Shown here in pieces: positions 16,772 through 27,066 of a stretch of 64,000 bases of DNA. Source of the stretch: Blastococcus mobilis (lineage in GTDB: Bacteria > Actinomycetota > Actinomycetes > Mycobacteriales > Geodermatophilaceae). The DNA is taken from assembly GCF_900188025.1 (NCBI RefSeq), contig NZ_FZNO01000001.1:124001-188000 (forward strand). Direction: 5' to 3'. The position numbers and the translations under genes were made by a program. The first letter of the stretch is position 1. The number at the start of each line of letters is the position of its first letter. The notes beneath the pieces are model-generated. The model was not told the origin of the DNA, did not search any database, and saw only the letters and a program-made list of their open reading frames with translations.

Positions 16772-17554
16772 ATGAGCCTGGAGGTGCGGGGCCTGTCGGC
16801 CGGGTACGGCCGGCTGTCGGTGCTGCACGGCCTCGACCTAGAGGCGGCGGACGGACGGCTCGTCGCCGTCATCGGCGCCAACGGCGCAGGCAAGACGACG
16901 CTGCTCCGCGCGCTGTCCGGGCTGATCCCGGTGAGCGGCGGCTCCGTCACGCTGGCCGGCGTCGACGTGACCGGGTACGGCCCCGAGCGGCTGGCGCGGG
17001 AGGGGCTGGCCCACGTGCCGGAGAACCGGCTGGTGTTCCCGTCGCTGACCGTCGAGGACAATCTCCGGCTCGGCGCGTACACCCGTCGGCGGGAACCGGC
17101 GGCCGAACGCAGGCGGGTGCGCGACCGGGCCCTGGCGTTGTTCCCGCGGCTGGAACCGCGTCTGCAGCAGGCCCCCGGGACGCTGTCCGGCGGCGAGCAG
17201 CAGATGCTGGCCATCGCGCGGGGGCTGATGGCCCGGCCACGGGTGCTCGTCCTGGACGAGCCCAGCGTCGGGCTCGCGCCGCGCCTGGTGGGTGAGATCT
17301 TCGCCGCGCTCGGCCGGCTCCGTGACGACGGGCTGACCCTGGTGGCAGTGGAGCAGAACGCCCGCGCCGCTTTCGCCGTCGCCGACCACGTCTACGTGAT
17401 GGACCGGGGCCGGGTGGTGCTGCACGGCGATGCCGCGACGCTCGCATCCGACCCGAGGGTCACCGCGGCCTTCCTCGGCGGCGGCTTCAGCGAAGCCACC
17501 TCCCCGGTGGAGGGCCCGGCTCCGGATGCCGCGGAGGAAGCGGGCCACCGATGA
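16772..17554 (+). CDS. Branched-chain amino-acid-type ABC transporter ATPase (LivF-like)
   Basis: A 260-residue second ATPase of a Liv-type importer: SAGYGRLSVLHGLDLE, Walker A GANGAGKTTLLRALSG, LAHVPENRLVFPSLTVEDNL, signature LSGGEQQMLAIARGL, Walker B VLVLDEPSVGLAP and VEQNARAAFAVAD. GGGAGG lies before ATG 16772. Liv transporters in actinobacteria also import aromatic acids and amides, and this one sits between an aromatic monooxygenase and the paa genes. Binding protein and permeases are absent from the neighbourhood, so the pair may be non-functional or use components from elsewhere. Confidence 0.9.
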   Translation: MSLEVRGLSAGYGRLSVLHGLDLEAADGRLVAVIGANGAGKTTLLRALSGLIPVSGGSVTLAGVDVTGYGPERLAREGLAHVPENRLVFPSLTVEDNLRLGAYTRRREPAAERRRVRDRALALFPRLEPRLQQAPGTLSGGEQQMLAIARGLMARPRVLVLDEPSVGLAPRLVGEIFAALGRLRDDGLTLVAVEQNARAAFAVADHVYVMDRGRVVLHGDAATLASDPRVTAAFLGGGFSEATSPVEGPAPDAAEEAGHR

Positions 17555-17576
17555 CGCTCCGCACGCCGGCCCCGCG

Positions 17577-18029
17577 TCAGTCCCGGCCGGGAACCGGCAG
17601 CCCGCCGGCGTCGGAGGCACCGCGCCGGCTCCGGCGTGCCTCCTCGCTGAGGCGGGCCTCGATCAGCGCCGCCGGGCGCACCAGCTGCACCGTCGCGCCG
17701 CGCCCGAGGTCACGCCCGTAGGAATCCGTGGCGCGGCACTCGCAGGTCAGCCGACCGTCGCGCACCTCGACGCAGCGTGCGGTCACCCGGAGGGTGTCGC
17801 CCACCCAGCTGGGGGCCAGGTGCTCGACCGAGACGGACGTGCCGATGCCGGCCTCGCCGGGTTCCAGGTGTGGCACCAGGAGCTTGCGGCCGGCCTCCTC
17901 GAAGTGCTTGGCCATCGTGTAGGTCGCGTAGACCGGGTGGACGTTCCCCATCTCGTCGAAGTCGACCGTGTGGTCGGGGCGCACGACGACGTCGAGGACC
18001 GCCGTCGTGCCGACCGGGATGGGGAGCAT
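17577..18029 (-). CDS. Hotdog-fold thioesterase (fluoroacetyl-CoA thioesterase-like), next to paa genes
   Basis: A 150-residue single hotdog domain: VHPVYATYTMAKHFEEAGRK, then GEAGIGTSVSVEHLAPSWVG and VTARCVEVRDGRLTCECRA match the FlK-like thioesterase family, where a Thr/Glu/His set acts on short acyl-CoAs. It begins seven bases after the paaE stop, so it is the last gene of the paa unit. The likely task is hydrolysis of stalled CoA intermediates, as PaaI and PaaY do in other organisms; this is inferred from position. It is convergent with livF. Confidence 0.75.
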   Translation of the reverse strand: MLPIPVGTTAVLDVVVRPDHTVDFDEMGNVHPVYATYTMAKHFEEAGRKLLVPHLEPGEAGIGTSVSVEHLAPSWVGDTLRVTARCVEVRDGRLTCECRATDSYGRDLGRGATVQLVRPAALIEARLSEEARRSRRGASDAGGLPVPGRD

Positions 18030-18035
18030 GCGGGA

Positions 18036-19112
18036 TCAGGCGTCGAAGTCGACGGTGACGGCGTCGGACACCGGGAGCGTCTGGCAGGTCAGGACGTAGC
18101 CGGCGTCCAGCTCCGCGGCCTCCAGCGCGTAGTTGCGGCGCATGAGCACCTCGCCGTCGGTGACCCGTGCCCGGCAGGTTCCGCACACCCCGCCCTTGCA
18201 GGCGAAGGGCAGGTCGCCGCGCACCTTCTGGGCCGAGTCGAGGACCGGCTCGTCGCGGGGGAGGGCCATGGTCGTGGATCGGCCGTCGAGGATCACGGTG
18301 ACTTGGCTGCTCGGCCCGGTGACCGTCTCCTCGTCGCCGCGCACGGGCTCGGGCGGGACGTCGTCGACGTAGAAGAGCTCCTGGTGCACCTTCTCCGAGG
18401 GGACGCCGAGCTCGGCCAGCAGCGCGCGGGCGTCCTGCACCAGCCCGTGCGGCCCGCACAGCCACCAGTGGTCGACGTGCTGGGCGTCGACCAGGTTCTC
18501 GACGAGTGTCCGCAGCCGCGCCCCGTCGAGGCGGCCGCTGGTCAGCTCGGCGTCGCGCGACTCGCGCGAGAGGACGTGGACCAGCTGCAGGCGGGTCCCG
18601 TAGCGGTCCTTCAGGTCCGCGAGCTCGTCGGCGAACATCACCGTGTTCGTGCGCCGGTTGCCGTAGAAGACGGTGACCGTCGAGGTCCCGTCCCGCAGGA
18701 CGGTGCCGGCGAGGGACAGTGCCGGGGTGATCCCGGAGCCGGCGACGACGAAGACGTGATCGCCGGGGGTCGAGAGGTCGGCGGTGAACGTGCCCGACGG
18801 GGGCAGGACGTCGATCCGGTCGCCGGGCTGCACCTCGTGCACCAGGTAGGAGGAGAAGAAGCCGCCCGGCACCTCGCGGACGCCGACCCGCGGCTGGGCC
18901 CCCATGGGTGCGCAGATGGAGTACGAGCGGCGCTCGTCGCGGTCGCCATCCACCCGGCGCAGGGTCAGGGCCTGGCCGGGCCTGAAGCGGTAGTCCTCGA
19001 CGAGGTCCTCGGGGACGTCGAAGGTCACGGCGACGGCGTCGTCGGTGAGCTTCTCGACCCGGGCCACCGTCAGGGGGTGGAACTGCGGCCGCCGGCGGGT
19101 GGGCGCACTCAT
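18036..19112 (-). CDS. paaE: Phenylacetyl-CoA epoxidase reductase subunit PaaE
   Basis: A 358-residue ferredoxin reductase that passes electrons from NADPH to the PaaABC(D) epoxidase. It has an FAD domain (FRPGQALTLRRV, RRSYSICAPMG), an NAD(P) domain (VVAGSGITPALSLAGTVL, LCGPHGLVQDARALL) and a C-terminal plant-type [2Fe-2S] domain (LPFACKGGVCGTCRARV with the fourth Cys in YVLTCQT). ATG 19112 shares a base with the paaD stop (TGATG), indicating coupling. Confidence 0.95.
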   Translation of the reverse strand: MSAPTRRRPQFHPLTVARVEKLTDDAVAVTFDVPEDLVEDYRFRPGQALTLRRVDGDRDERRSYSICAPMGAQPRVGVREVPGGFFSSYLVHEVQPGDRIDVLPPSGTFTADLSTPGDHVFVVAGSGITPALSLAGTVLRDGTSTVTVFYGNRRTNTVMFADELADLKDRYGTRLQLVHVLSRESRDAELTSGRLDGARLRTLVENLVDAQHVDHWWLCGPHGLVQDARALLAELGVPSEKVHQELFYVDDVPPEPVRGDEETVTGPSSQVTVILDGRSTTMALPRDEPVLDSAQKVRGDLPFACKGGVCGTCRARVTDGEVLMRRNYALEAAELDAGYVLTCQTLPVSDAVTVDFDA

Positions 19113-19654
19113 CAGATCTCCTTGACGTGCTCGAACGGCTCGCTGCAGCTGCGGCAGCGGCGGAGGGCCTTGCAGGCGGTGGCGCCGAACTCGCTCAGCT
19201 CCTCGGTGTCGGACGAGCCGCACAGGGGGCAGGCCGCCGTCCGGCGCGTCGCGTCCAGCCGCAGCGGCACGGGACCGGGGGAGCGGACCGGCGCCGCACC
19301 GGGCGGGGCGATGCCGGCCTCGACCAGCTTGCGCCGGCCGGCCGCGGTGATCCAGTCGGTGGTCCAGGCGGGGGAGAGGACGGTCCGGACGTCGACGTCG
19401 GGGAAGCCGGCGCGGTGCAGGGCGTGCACGAGGTCGGCCCGCATGACACCCATGGCCGGGCAGCCGGTGTAGGTCGGCGTGATCTCGACGACGACGGTGC
19501 CGTCGTCCTCGATCCGCACGTCGCGCAGCACCCCGAGGTCGGCGAGGGTCAGCGTCGGCAGCTCCGGATCGGTGACCGTGGCGGCCACCTCCCACGGGTC
19601 CTCGCGGCCGATGTGGCCACTTCGGCCGTTCCTGCGGGCGGCCACGGCCCTCAC
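19112..19654 (-). CDS. paaD: Phenylacetyl-CoA epoxidase maturation subunit PaaD
   Basis: A 180-residue MIP18/DUF59-type protein required for assembly of the epoxidase, probably for iron-sulfur or diiron maturation. PWEVAATVTDPELPTLTLADLG and YTGCPAMGVMRADLV carry the DPE and TxxxCP motifs, and the C-terminus has two CxxC pairs (ACPLCGSSDTEEL and RRCRSCSEPF) typical of PaaD. GTG 19654 overlaps the paaC stop by GTGA; upstream codons in the frame are Arg/Pro/Ala-rich and non-coding. Confidence 0.93.
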   Translation of the reverse strand: MRAVAARRNGRSGHIGREDPWEVAATVTDPELPTLTLADLGVLRDVRIEDDGTVVVEITPTYTGCPAMGVMRADLVHALHRAGFPDVDVRTVLSPAWTTDWITAAGRRKLVEAGIAPPGAAPVRSPGPVPLRLDATRRTAACPLCGSSDTEELSEFGATACKALRRCRSCSEPFEHVKEI

Positions 19655-20562
19655 CAGGTCGCCGCCGGGTGCTGACGGGCCAGACCCTGCAGCACGCCCA
19701 GCAGTTCGGCCAGCTCGGGCCCGTGCTGGCCGAGGCGGCCTCGCGGAGGAGCCTCGGCCGGCCATCCGGGCACCCGCAGGGTCGCCCGCTCGAGCACCTG
19801 GACGAGTACCGACCGCACCTCGTCGCGAGTGCCGGCCGGGTCGACGGCGACGCCGGCCTCGGTCAGGCGCCGCTCGACGTCGGTGGGGACGAAGAGGTCG
19901 TCGAGCAGCCGCCAGATGGCGTCGGCGCCGGCCTGCGCGCGGCGGTGCGACTCGTCGGTTCCGTCACCGAGGCGGAGCAGCCAGCGGGCGGCGTGGTCCC
20001 GGTGGTAGGTCAACTCGTTGACGCCCTTGGCGGCGATGGCGGCGAGCACCGGGTCGCGGGATTCCCGCAGCCGCGCGAAGACGGCGAGCCGGACGGTGGA
20101 CGCGACCAGCAGCCGGACGATGGTCTGCGCGAAGTCGCCGTTGGGCGCGGCGACCAGCGCGGTGCTGCGGAACTCGTCGGCGTCGCGGAAGTAGGCCAGT
20201 GCGTCCTCGTCGGGGATCGACTCGGTCGCCTTCTCCCGGGAGCGGCCCAGGACGCCGACCGAACCGGCGCGGGCCAGGAGCAGTCGTGCCTGACCGAGCA
20301 GGTCCAGGGCCACGTTGGCGATCGCGACCTCCTCCTCGAGCTCCGGCGCGGCGGTGATCCACTGGGTCAGCCGCTGCGCCAGCACGAGCGCGTCGTCACC
20401 GAGCATCAGGCAGTACTCGCCGAGGTCGGCCGGGTCGACGCCGTCGGGGACGGTGGTGTCGACGCCGGCCAGGGGGTCGTCGAAGCCGGTGCCGAAGGCC
20501 CAGTGCCCCTCGCCGCCGTGGGCGTGGTCGAGCGCCTCGTACACCGTCTCTTCGTGCCCCAT
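19651..20562 (-). CDS. paaC: Phenylacetyl-CoA epoxidase structural subunit PaaC
   Basis: A 303-residue ferritin-like subunit that binds PaaA and stabilises the multicomponent phenylacetyl-CoA 1,2-epoxidase. Signature segments are GEYCLMLGDDALVLAQRLTQW, IANVALDLLGQARLLLARAG, DEDALAYFRDADEFRS and LTYHRDHAARWLLRLGDGTDESH. ATG 20562 follows CGTTCG leader with GGAAAGGAAG upstream. The 118-base gap after paaB is unusual for this tightly packed operon and contains repeated CTTGCGAGG elements. Confidence 0.95.
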   Translation of the reverse strand: MGHEETVYEALDHAHGGEGHWAFGTGFDDPLAGVDTTVPDGVDPADLGEYCLMLGDDALVLAQRLTQWITAAPELEEEVAIANVALDLLGQARLLLARAGSVGVLGRSREKATESIPDEDALAYFRDADEFRSTALVAAPNGDFAQTIVRLLVASTVRLAVFARLRESRDPVLAAIAAKGVNELTYHRDHAARWLLRLGDGTDESHRRAQAGADAIWRLLDDLFVPTDVERRLTEAGVAVDPAGTRDEVRSVLVQVLERATLRVPGWPAEAPPRGRLGQHGPELAELLGVLQGLARQHPAATW

Positions 20563-20680
20563 GCGAACGCTTCCTTTCCGTCATGCGCGCCCAGCGGCTG
20601 CTCTTGCGAGGGGCCGGAACGGCCGCCCTCTCCCAGGGGCCCGCGCCGAGCTTGCGAGGCGTGGGGAGGGAGAGGGTGTT

Positions 20681-21052
20681 TTACATGTGGGGGACGTTCT
20701 CGGGGATCTCGTAGAACGTGGGGTGCCGGTAGACCTTGTCGCCGCTGGGGGCGAACATCGGGTCCTTCTCGTCGGGGCTCGACGCGGTGATGTCGGCGGC
20801 CTTGACCACCCAGATGCTCACGCCCTCGTTGCGCCGGGTGAACAGGTCACGCGCGGCGTGCACCGCCATCTCGTCGTCCGGCGCATGCAGCGAGCCGACG
20901 TGCACGTGGTTGAGCCCTCGCTTGCCGCGGACGAAGCATTCGTACAGCGGCCAGTCGCGGCGGCTGAGCGCCGGCTTCGGCTCCACCGGCACCTCCGGGC
21001 CGGTCGGGACGGCACCGTGCCCGCCCTCGGCGGTGACGTCGGTCGTGGTCAC
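20681..21052 (-). CDS. paaB: Phenylacetyl-CoA epoxidase subunit PaaB
   Basis: A 123-residue small subunit: [20 protein letters not shown] then [20 protein letters not shown] and [17 protein letters not shown]. PaaB bridges PaaAC units in the epoxidase complex. GTG 21052 overlaps the paaA stop (GTGA). The first ~30 residues form a Pro/Glu-rich extension before the conserved fold. Confidence 0.95.
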   Translation of the reverse strand: MTTTDVTAEGGHGAVPTGPEVPVEPKPALSRRDWPLYECFVRGKRGLNHVHVGSLHAPDDEMAVHAARDLFTRRNEGVSIWVVKAADITASSPDEKDPMFAPSGDKVYRHPTFYEIPENVPHM

Positions 21053-22017
21053 GCCGCGGCCCTCCCGTGCTTGGTGGCGTACGCCGTGGCCGCCTCGGTC
21101 ACCCACGCGTTGTCGTCGCGAGCCGCGCGACGGCGGGCGATCCGCTCGGCGTTGGCCGGCCCGTTGCCGCTGATGACGCGCTTGAACTCGTCCCAGTCGA
21201 TGGCGCCGAACCGGTAGTGCCCCGTCTCGGCGTCGTAGGAGAGGTCCGGGTCGGGGAGGGTCACGCCGAGGACCTCGGCCTGCGGCACCGACATGTCGAC
21301 GTAGCGCTGGCGCAGTTCGTCGTTGCTGTGCCGCTTGATGCCCCACGCCATCGACTGCGCCGAGTTGGGGCTGTCGTCGTCGGGCGGGCCGAACATCATC
21401 AGCGACGGCCACCACCACCGGTCGACGGCGTCCTGGACCATCGCCCGCTGCTCGGGGGTGCCGCGCATCATCGTCAGCAGCAGCTCGTAGCCCTGCCGCT
21501 GGTGGAAGGACTCCTCCTTGCAGATGCGGATCATCGCCCGGGCGTACGGGCCGTAGGAGCTGCGGCACAGCGGCACCTGGTTGCAGATCGCGGCGCCGTC
21601 GACCAGCCAGCCGATGACCCCGACGTCGGCATAGGTGAGGGTCGGGTAGTTGAAGATGGAGCTGTACTTCTGCCGGCCCTCGATCAGCTTGTCGGTGAGG
21701 TCGGCACGGTCGGCGCCCAGGGTCTCGGCCGCGGAGTACAGGTACATTCCGTGTCCGGCCTCGTCCTGGACCTTGGCCAGCAGGATCGCCTTCCGGCGCA
21801 GGCTGGGGGCGGCCAGCAACCAGTCACCCTCGGGCTGCATGCCGATGATCTCCGAGTGCGCGTGCTGCGCGATCTGGCGGACCAGGGTCTTGCGGTAGCC
21901 CTCGGGCATCCAGTCGCGCGGCTCGATCCGGTGATCGGCGGCGATCGTCGCATCGAACAGGTCCTGCAGCGCCTGCTCGTCGGCGACGGTGGGGCGGTCC
22001 AGCGGCGGCGCGGACAT
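21049..22017 (-). CDS. paaA: Phenylacetyl-CoA epoxidase catalytic subunit PaaA
   Basis: The 322-residue diiron subunit that epoxidises phenylacetyl-CoA. The ferritin-like core shows [51 protein letters not shown] (E-x-x-H iron ligands) and [16 protein letters not shown] (second E-x-x-H). ATG 22017 has GAGGGAG seven bases upstream. First gene of the minus-strand operon paaABCDE plus thioesterase, transcribed away from paaK from a shared control region. Confidence 0.97.
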   Translation of the reverse strand: MSAPPLDRPTVADEQALQDLFDATIAADHRIEPRDWMPEGYRKTLVRQIAQHAHSEIIGMQPEGDWLLAAPSLRRKAILLAKVQDEAGHGMYLYSAAETLGADRADLTDKLIEGRQKYSSIFNYPTLTYADVGVIGWLVDGAAICNQVPLCRSSYGPYARAMIRICKEESFHQRQGYELLLTMMRGTPEQRAMVQDAVDRWWWPSLMMFGPPDDDSPNSAQSMAWGIKRHSNDELRQRYVDMSVPQAEVLGVTLPDPDLSYDAETGHYRFGAIDWDEFKRVISGNGPANAERIARRRAARDDNAWVTEAATAYATKHGRAAA

Positions 22018-22040
22018 CAACGTCTCCCTCAGCCATTTAC

Positions 22041-22054
22041 TGACCAACCGGTCA
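22041..22054. promoter_or_regulatory. Palindromic operator between paaA and paaK (TetR/PaaR type)
   Basis: TGACCAACCGGTCA is a 14-bp inverted repeat (TGACC/GGTCA) in the 90-base divergent promoter region. Its position and form fit a TetR-family repressor; the TetR gene just downstream of paaK is the natural candidate, with phenylacetyl-CoA the expected inducer. Confidence 0.6.
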
Positions 22055-22107
22055 GGAATAGTGTGACCCAGGCAACGCCTCAACACAAGCGACCAGGGAC
22101 GGCGGCG

Positions 22108-23457
22108 ATGACGAGGACCGAACAGCGAGCGGTGACGCGACGGCTCGGGAACGCGCCGGACCAGGCCTCCCTCGACGCCACCGAACGGATGGGCGTGGAC
22201 GAGCTGCGCGCCCTCCAGCTGGAGCGGCTGCAGTGGACCCTGCGGCACGCCTACGAGCACGTGCCGCACTACCGCGCCGCCTTCGACGCCGTCGGGGTGC
22301 ACCCGGAGGACTGCCGTGAGCTCGGCGACCTGGCCCGGTTCCCCACGACCAGCAAGGCCGACCTGCGCGACAACTACCCGTTCGGCATGTTCGCCGTTCC
22401 CCAGGCCCAGGTGCGCCGCGTGCACGCGTCGAGCGGCACCACCGGGCGGCCGACCGTCGTCGGCTACACCGAACGCGACATCGACACCTGGGCCACCGTC
22501 ATGGCGCGTTCCATCCGGGCGGCCGGCGGGCGGGCCGGCGACAGGCTGCACAACGCCTACGGCTACGGGCTGTTCACCGGTGGCCTCGGCGCGCACTACG
22601 GCGCGGAGAAACTCGGGTGCACCGTCATCCCGGTCTCCGGCGGGATGACGCCGCGGCAGGTCCAGTTGATCCAGGACTTCGCGCCGCGCGTGATCATGGT
22701 GACGCCGTCGTACATGCTCACGGTGATCGACGAGCTGGAGAAGCAGGGCATCGATCCCCGCACCACCTCCCTGGAGATCGGCATCTTCGGCGCCGAACCC
22801 TGGACCGAGCAGATGCGCCAGGAGATGGAGCAGCGGCTCGACATCGAGGCGATCGACATCTATGGCCTGTCCGAGGTGATGGGGCCCGGCGTCGCGCAGG
22901 AGTGCGTGGAGACCAAGGACGGGCTGCACATCTGGGAGGACCACTTCTTCCCCGAGGTGATCGACCCCTTCACCGGCGAGGTGCTGCCGGAGGGCGAGGA
23001 GGGGGAGCTGGTCTTCACCTCGCTCACCAAGGAGGCCATGCCGGTCATCCGCTACCGCACGCGGGACCTCACCCGGCTGCTGCCGGGCACCGCCCGCCCG
23101 GGCATGCGCCGCATGGAGAAGGTCACCGGCCGCACCGACGACATGATCATCCTGCGCGGGGTCAACCTGTTCCCGACGCAGATCGAGGAGATCGTGCTGC
23201 AGACGCCCGGGCTCTCGCCGCACTTCACCCTCGTGCTGACCACCCAGGGCCGGCTGGACCACCTCACCGTGCAGGTGGAGGCCCGGCCCGACTGCCCGGC
23301 CGAGCGCCGCGACCCGGCGGCCCGTGAGGTGGCGATGGCGGTCAAGGACACCGTCGGCGTCAGCGTGGACGTCGCCGTCGTGGACCCGGACACCCTCGCC
23401 CGGTCCGTGGGCAAGCTGAAGCGACTCACCGACCTCCGTGAGCGGGCGGGGGCATGA
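22108..23457 (+). CDS. paaK: Phenylacetate--CoA ligase
   Basis: A 449-residue AMP-forming ligase that activates phenylacetate to phenylacetyl-CoA, the substrate of the divergently encoded epoxidase. Motifs: [17 protein letters not shown] (P-loop), [33 protein letters not shown] and [22 protein letters not shown] (hinge region). The C-terminus [15 protein letters not shown] carries the catalytic Lys region. ATG 22108 is well placed after the operator. Confidence 0.97.
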   Translation: MTRTEQRAVTRRLGNAPDQASLDATERMGVDELRALQLERLQWTLRHAYEHVPHYRAAFDAVGVHPEDCRELGDLARFPTTSKADLRDNYPFGMFAVPQAQVRRVHASSGTTGRPTVVGYTERDIDTWATVMARSIRAAGGRAGDRLHNAYGYGLFTGGLGAHYGAEKLGCTVIPVSGGMTPRQVQLIQDFAPRVIMVTPSYMLTVIDELEKQGIDPRTTSLEIGIFGAEPWTEQMRQEMEQRLDIEAIDIYGLSEVMGPGVAQECVETKDGLHIWEDHFFPEVIDPFTGEVLPEGEEGELVFTSLTKEAMPVIRYRTRDLTRLLPGTARPGMRRMEKVTGRTDDMIILRGVNLFPTQIEEIVLQTPGLSPHFTLVLTTQGRLDHLTVQVEARPDCPAERRDPAAREVAMAVKDTVGVSVDVAVVDPDTLARSVGKLKRLTDLRERAGA

Positions 23458-23489
23458 GCATCGCAGCGAGGAACGAGCGAGGAGCGGAG

Positions 23490-23505
23490 CGCTCCCGCGG
23501 GAGCG
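23490..23505. repeat. 16-bp perfect palindrome within GAGCG-rich spacer
   Basis: CGCTCCCGCGGGAGCG forms a perfect inverted repeat in the 76-base spacer between paaK and the TetR gene. The flanking GAGCGAGGAGCGGAGCG sequence looks like an interspersed spacer element rather than a classic terminator. Confidence 0.5.
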
Positions 23506-23533
23506 AACCGATGACACGTGAGCGGACAGGGGC

Positions 23534-24148
23534 GTGACCGTCGCGGCCGAGCGGGTCCCGGGCCGGCGTGGCCGCCCCGGCCACTCGCTGGACTCGCTGC
23601 TCGTCGCCGCCGTCGCGCTGTTCAACGAGCGTGGCTACGAGGCGACGAGCATGGACGAACTGGCCACCCGGCTCGGGGTCACCAAGTCGGCGATCTACCA
23701 CCACGTGCCCAGCAAGGTCGAGCTGCTGCGCCTGGCACTCGATCGGGCGCTGGACGCGCTGTTCGCGCTCACCCGGGAGCCCGGGGCCACCACCGGGCCG
23801 GCCATCGACCGGCTGGAGTACGTGGTCCGGGGATCGGTGCGGGTCCTGGCGGCAGAGCTGCCGTTCGTGACCCTGCTCCTGCGGTTGCGGGGGAACACCG
23901 AGGTCGAGCGGACTGCCCTGCACCGGCGGCGCGAATTCGACCGGATCGTCGCCGGCCTCGTCCGCGCCGCCGAGCACGAGGGCGACGTCCGTACCGATGT
24001 CCACCCCGCGATCATCAGCCGGCTGCTGTTCGGCGCCGTCAACTCGCTCACCGAGTGGTACCGCCCCGACGGCGACCTGTCCGCCGAGGACCTCGCCGAC
24101 GCACTCGTCGCCACCCTGTTCGCCGGCCTGCGCAGCGCGCCCGACTGA
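23534..24148 (+). CDS. paaR: TetR-family regulator, probable PaaR
   Basis: A 204-residue TetR repressor with helix-turn-helix at residues ~30-55 ([20 protein letters not shown], then PSKVELL). It follows paaK on the same strand at 76 bases and is the only regulator in the paa cluster, so control of the paaA/paaK promoters through the palindrome between them is likely. The gene name rests on context. GTG 23534 is the start; the ligand-binding part ([18 protein letters not shown]) is consistent with PaaR-like members. Confidence 0.75.
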   Translation: MTVAAERVPGRRGRPGHSLDSLLVAAVALFNERGYEATSMDELATRLGVTKSAIYHHVPSKVELLRLALDRALDALFALTREPGATTGPAIDRLEYVVRGSVRVLAAELPFVTLLLRLRGNTEVERTALHRRREFDRIVAGLVRAAEHEGDVRTDVHPAIISRLLFGAVNSLTEWYRPDGDLSAEDLADALVATLFAGLRSAPD

Positions 24149-24213
24149 CCCGAGAGCGCCGGGTGCGTGGGCCCAGGGCCGAGCGGGTCTGCGGCCGGCA
24201 CGGCGCTGGTGGC

Positions 24214-24963
24214 GTGAGCCGACCTCGTCCGGGGGACTCCGCACCGGTGCATGCACGCCCGGCCGGCCGTCGACGGGCTCTCGCGTTCGCCGCGCCGCTC
24301 GTCCTGGTCCTCACCGCCTGGAACAACCTGATCGTCCCCCGGCTGCCCACGGCACCGGCGTCCTACGTGGTGGTCAACGCGGGGGCCACGGTGGTCCTGC
24401 TCGCGGCGGCCCGGTCGGCCCGGCTGCCCTGGCACGAGCTGGGGCTCGCCCGGCGGCGGCTCGCTGCGGGCGCACGGTGGGGCGGGGCAGGGGCCGCGGT
24501 GGTGGCCACCGGTTACGCGGTCGCCCTCCTCCTGCCCGGCGTCCGGCCCCTGCTGAAGGACGCCCGGATCGCCGGTCTCGACGGGGGGCAGCTCGCCTTC
24601 CAGGTGCTGGTGCGCATCCCCGTCGGCACCGTCCTGTGGGAGGAGGTGGCCTTCCGTGGTGTGCTGCCGGCCGCGCTGGGCGGAGCGGTGTCCCCGCGCG
24701 CGGCGACGGCGGGCGCGGGGATCGTCTTCGGGATCTGGCACATCCGGCCGACGCTCAGCGCGCTGGCCGCCAACGATCTGGCCGACGGGCCCGTCAGCCG
24801 CGGCGTCGCCGTGCTGCTGGGGTGCCTGGTCACGGCGGGCGCGGGGGTCCTCCTCACCTGGCTGCGGCTGCGCAGCGGAAGCCTGCTCGCTCCCGTCCTG
24901 CTGCACCTGGCGGCAAACTGCCTGGGCACGCTGGCCGCTGCCGCCGCGCACCGTCTGGACTGA
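24214..24963 (+). CDS. CPBP-family intramembrane glutamic endopeptidase
   Basis: A 249-residue multi-pass membrane protein (about seven hydrophobic segments). LWEEVAFRGVLPAAL has the EExxxR motif, GIVFGIWHIRPTL the FxxxH-type motif and LLAPVLLHLAANCLG the final HxxxN/B motif, so all catalytic elements of the Abi/CAAX-protease family are kept. It probably cleaves within the membrane; the substrate is unknown. The N-terminal ~20 residues are basic and Pro-rich. GTG 24214 is the best start. Confidence 0.85.
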   Translation: MSRPRPGDSAPVHARPAGRRRALAFAAPLVLVLTAWNNLIVPRLPTAPASYVVVNAGATVVLLAAARSARLPWHELGLARRRLAAGARWGGAGAAVVATGYAVALLLPGVRPLLKDARIAGLDGGQLAFQVLVRIPVGTVLWEEVAFRGVLPAALGGAVSPRAATAGAGIVFGIWHIRPTLSALAANDLADGPVSRGVAVLLGCLVTAGAGVLLTWLRLRSGSLLAPVLLHLAANCLGTLAAAAAHRLD

Positions 24964-25038
24964 GCGACGGGCCCCGCCCGGGGTGACCGGGGGCCCGCGC
25001 CTCCGGCTGGCGACCGCGGCGAGCGTCGCCGCCCGCCG

Positions 25039-26992
<1,954 letters not shown>

Positions 26993-27000
26993 CAGAGGAC

Positions 27001-27046
27001 CCCCTGCCCCCGCCACTCGCAGGCTCGCGGCGGGACCCTGCAGGGG
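27001..27046 (+). terminator. Long hairpin between hppD and hmgA (attenuator or partial terminator)
   Basis: CCCCTGC...GCAGGGG encloses a second nested stem CCCGCC/GGCGGG. It starts nine bases after the hppD stop and ends ~20 bases before hmgA. It may modulate read-through or protect the upstream message. Confidence 0.4.
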
Positions 27047-27066
27047 CCCGGGAGAGGTGGGGTCCG

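Noticed and set aside
17430-19472. Plus-strand ORF of ~680 codons opposite the thioesterase and paaE/paaD
   Set aside because: Antisense shadow; composition is that of reversed coding sequence.
21049-23625. Minus-strand extension of the paaA frame through paaK (858 codons)
   Set aside because: paaA has a good ATG and ribosome-binding site at 22017; the extension is antisense to paaK and includes the promoter region.
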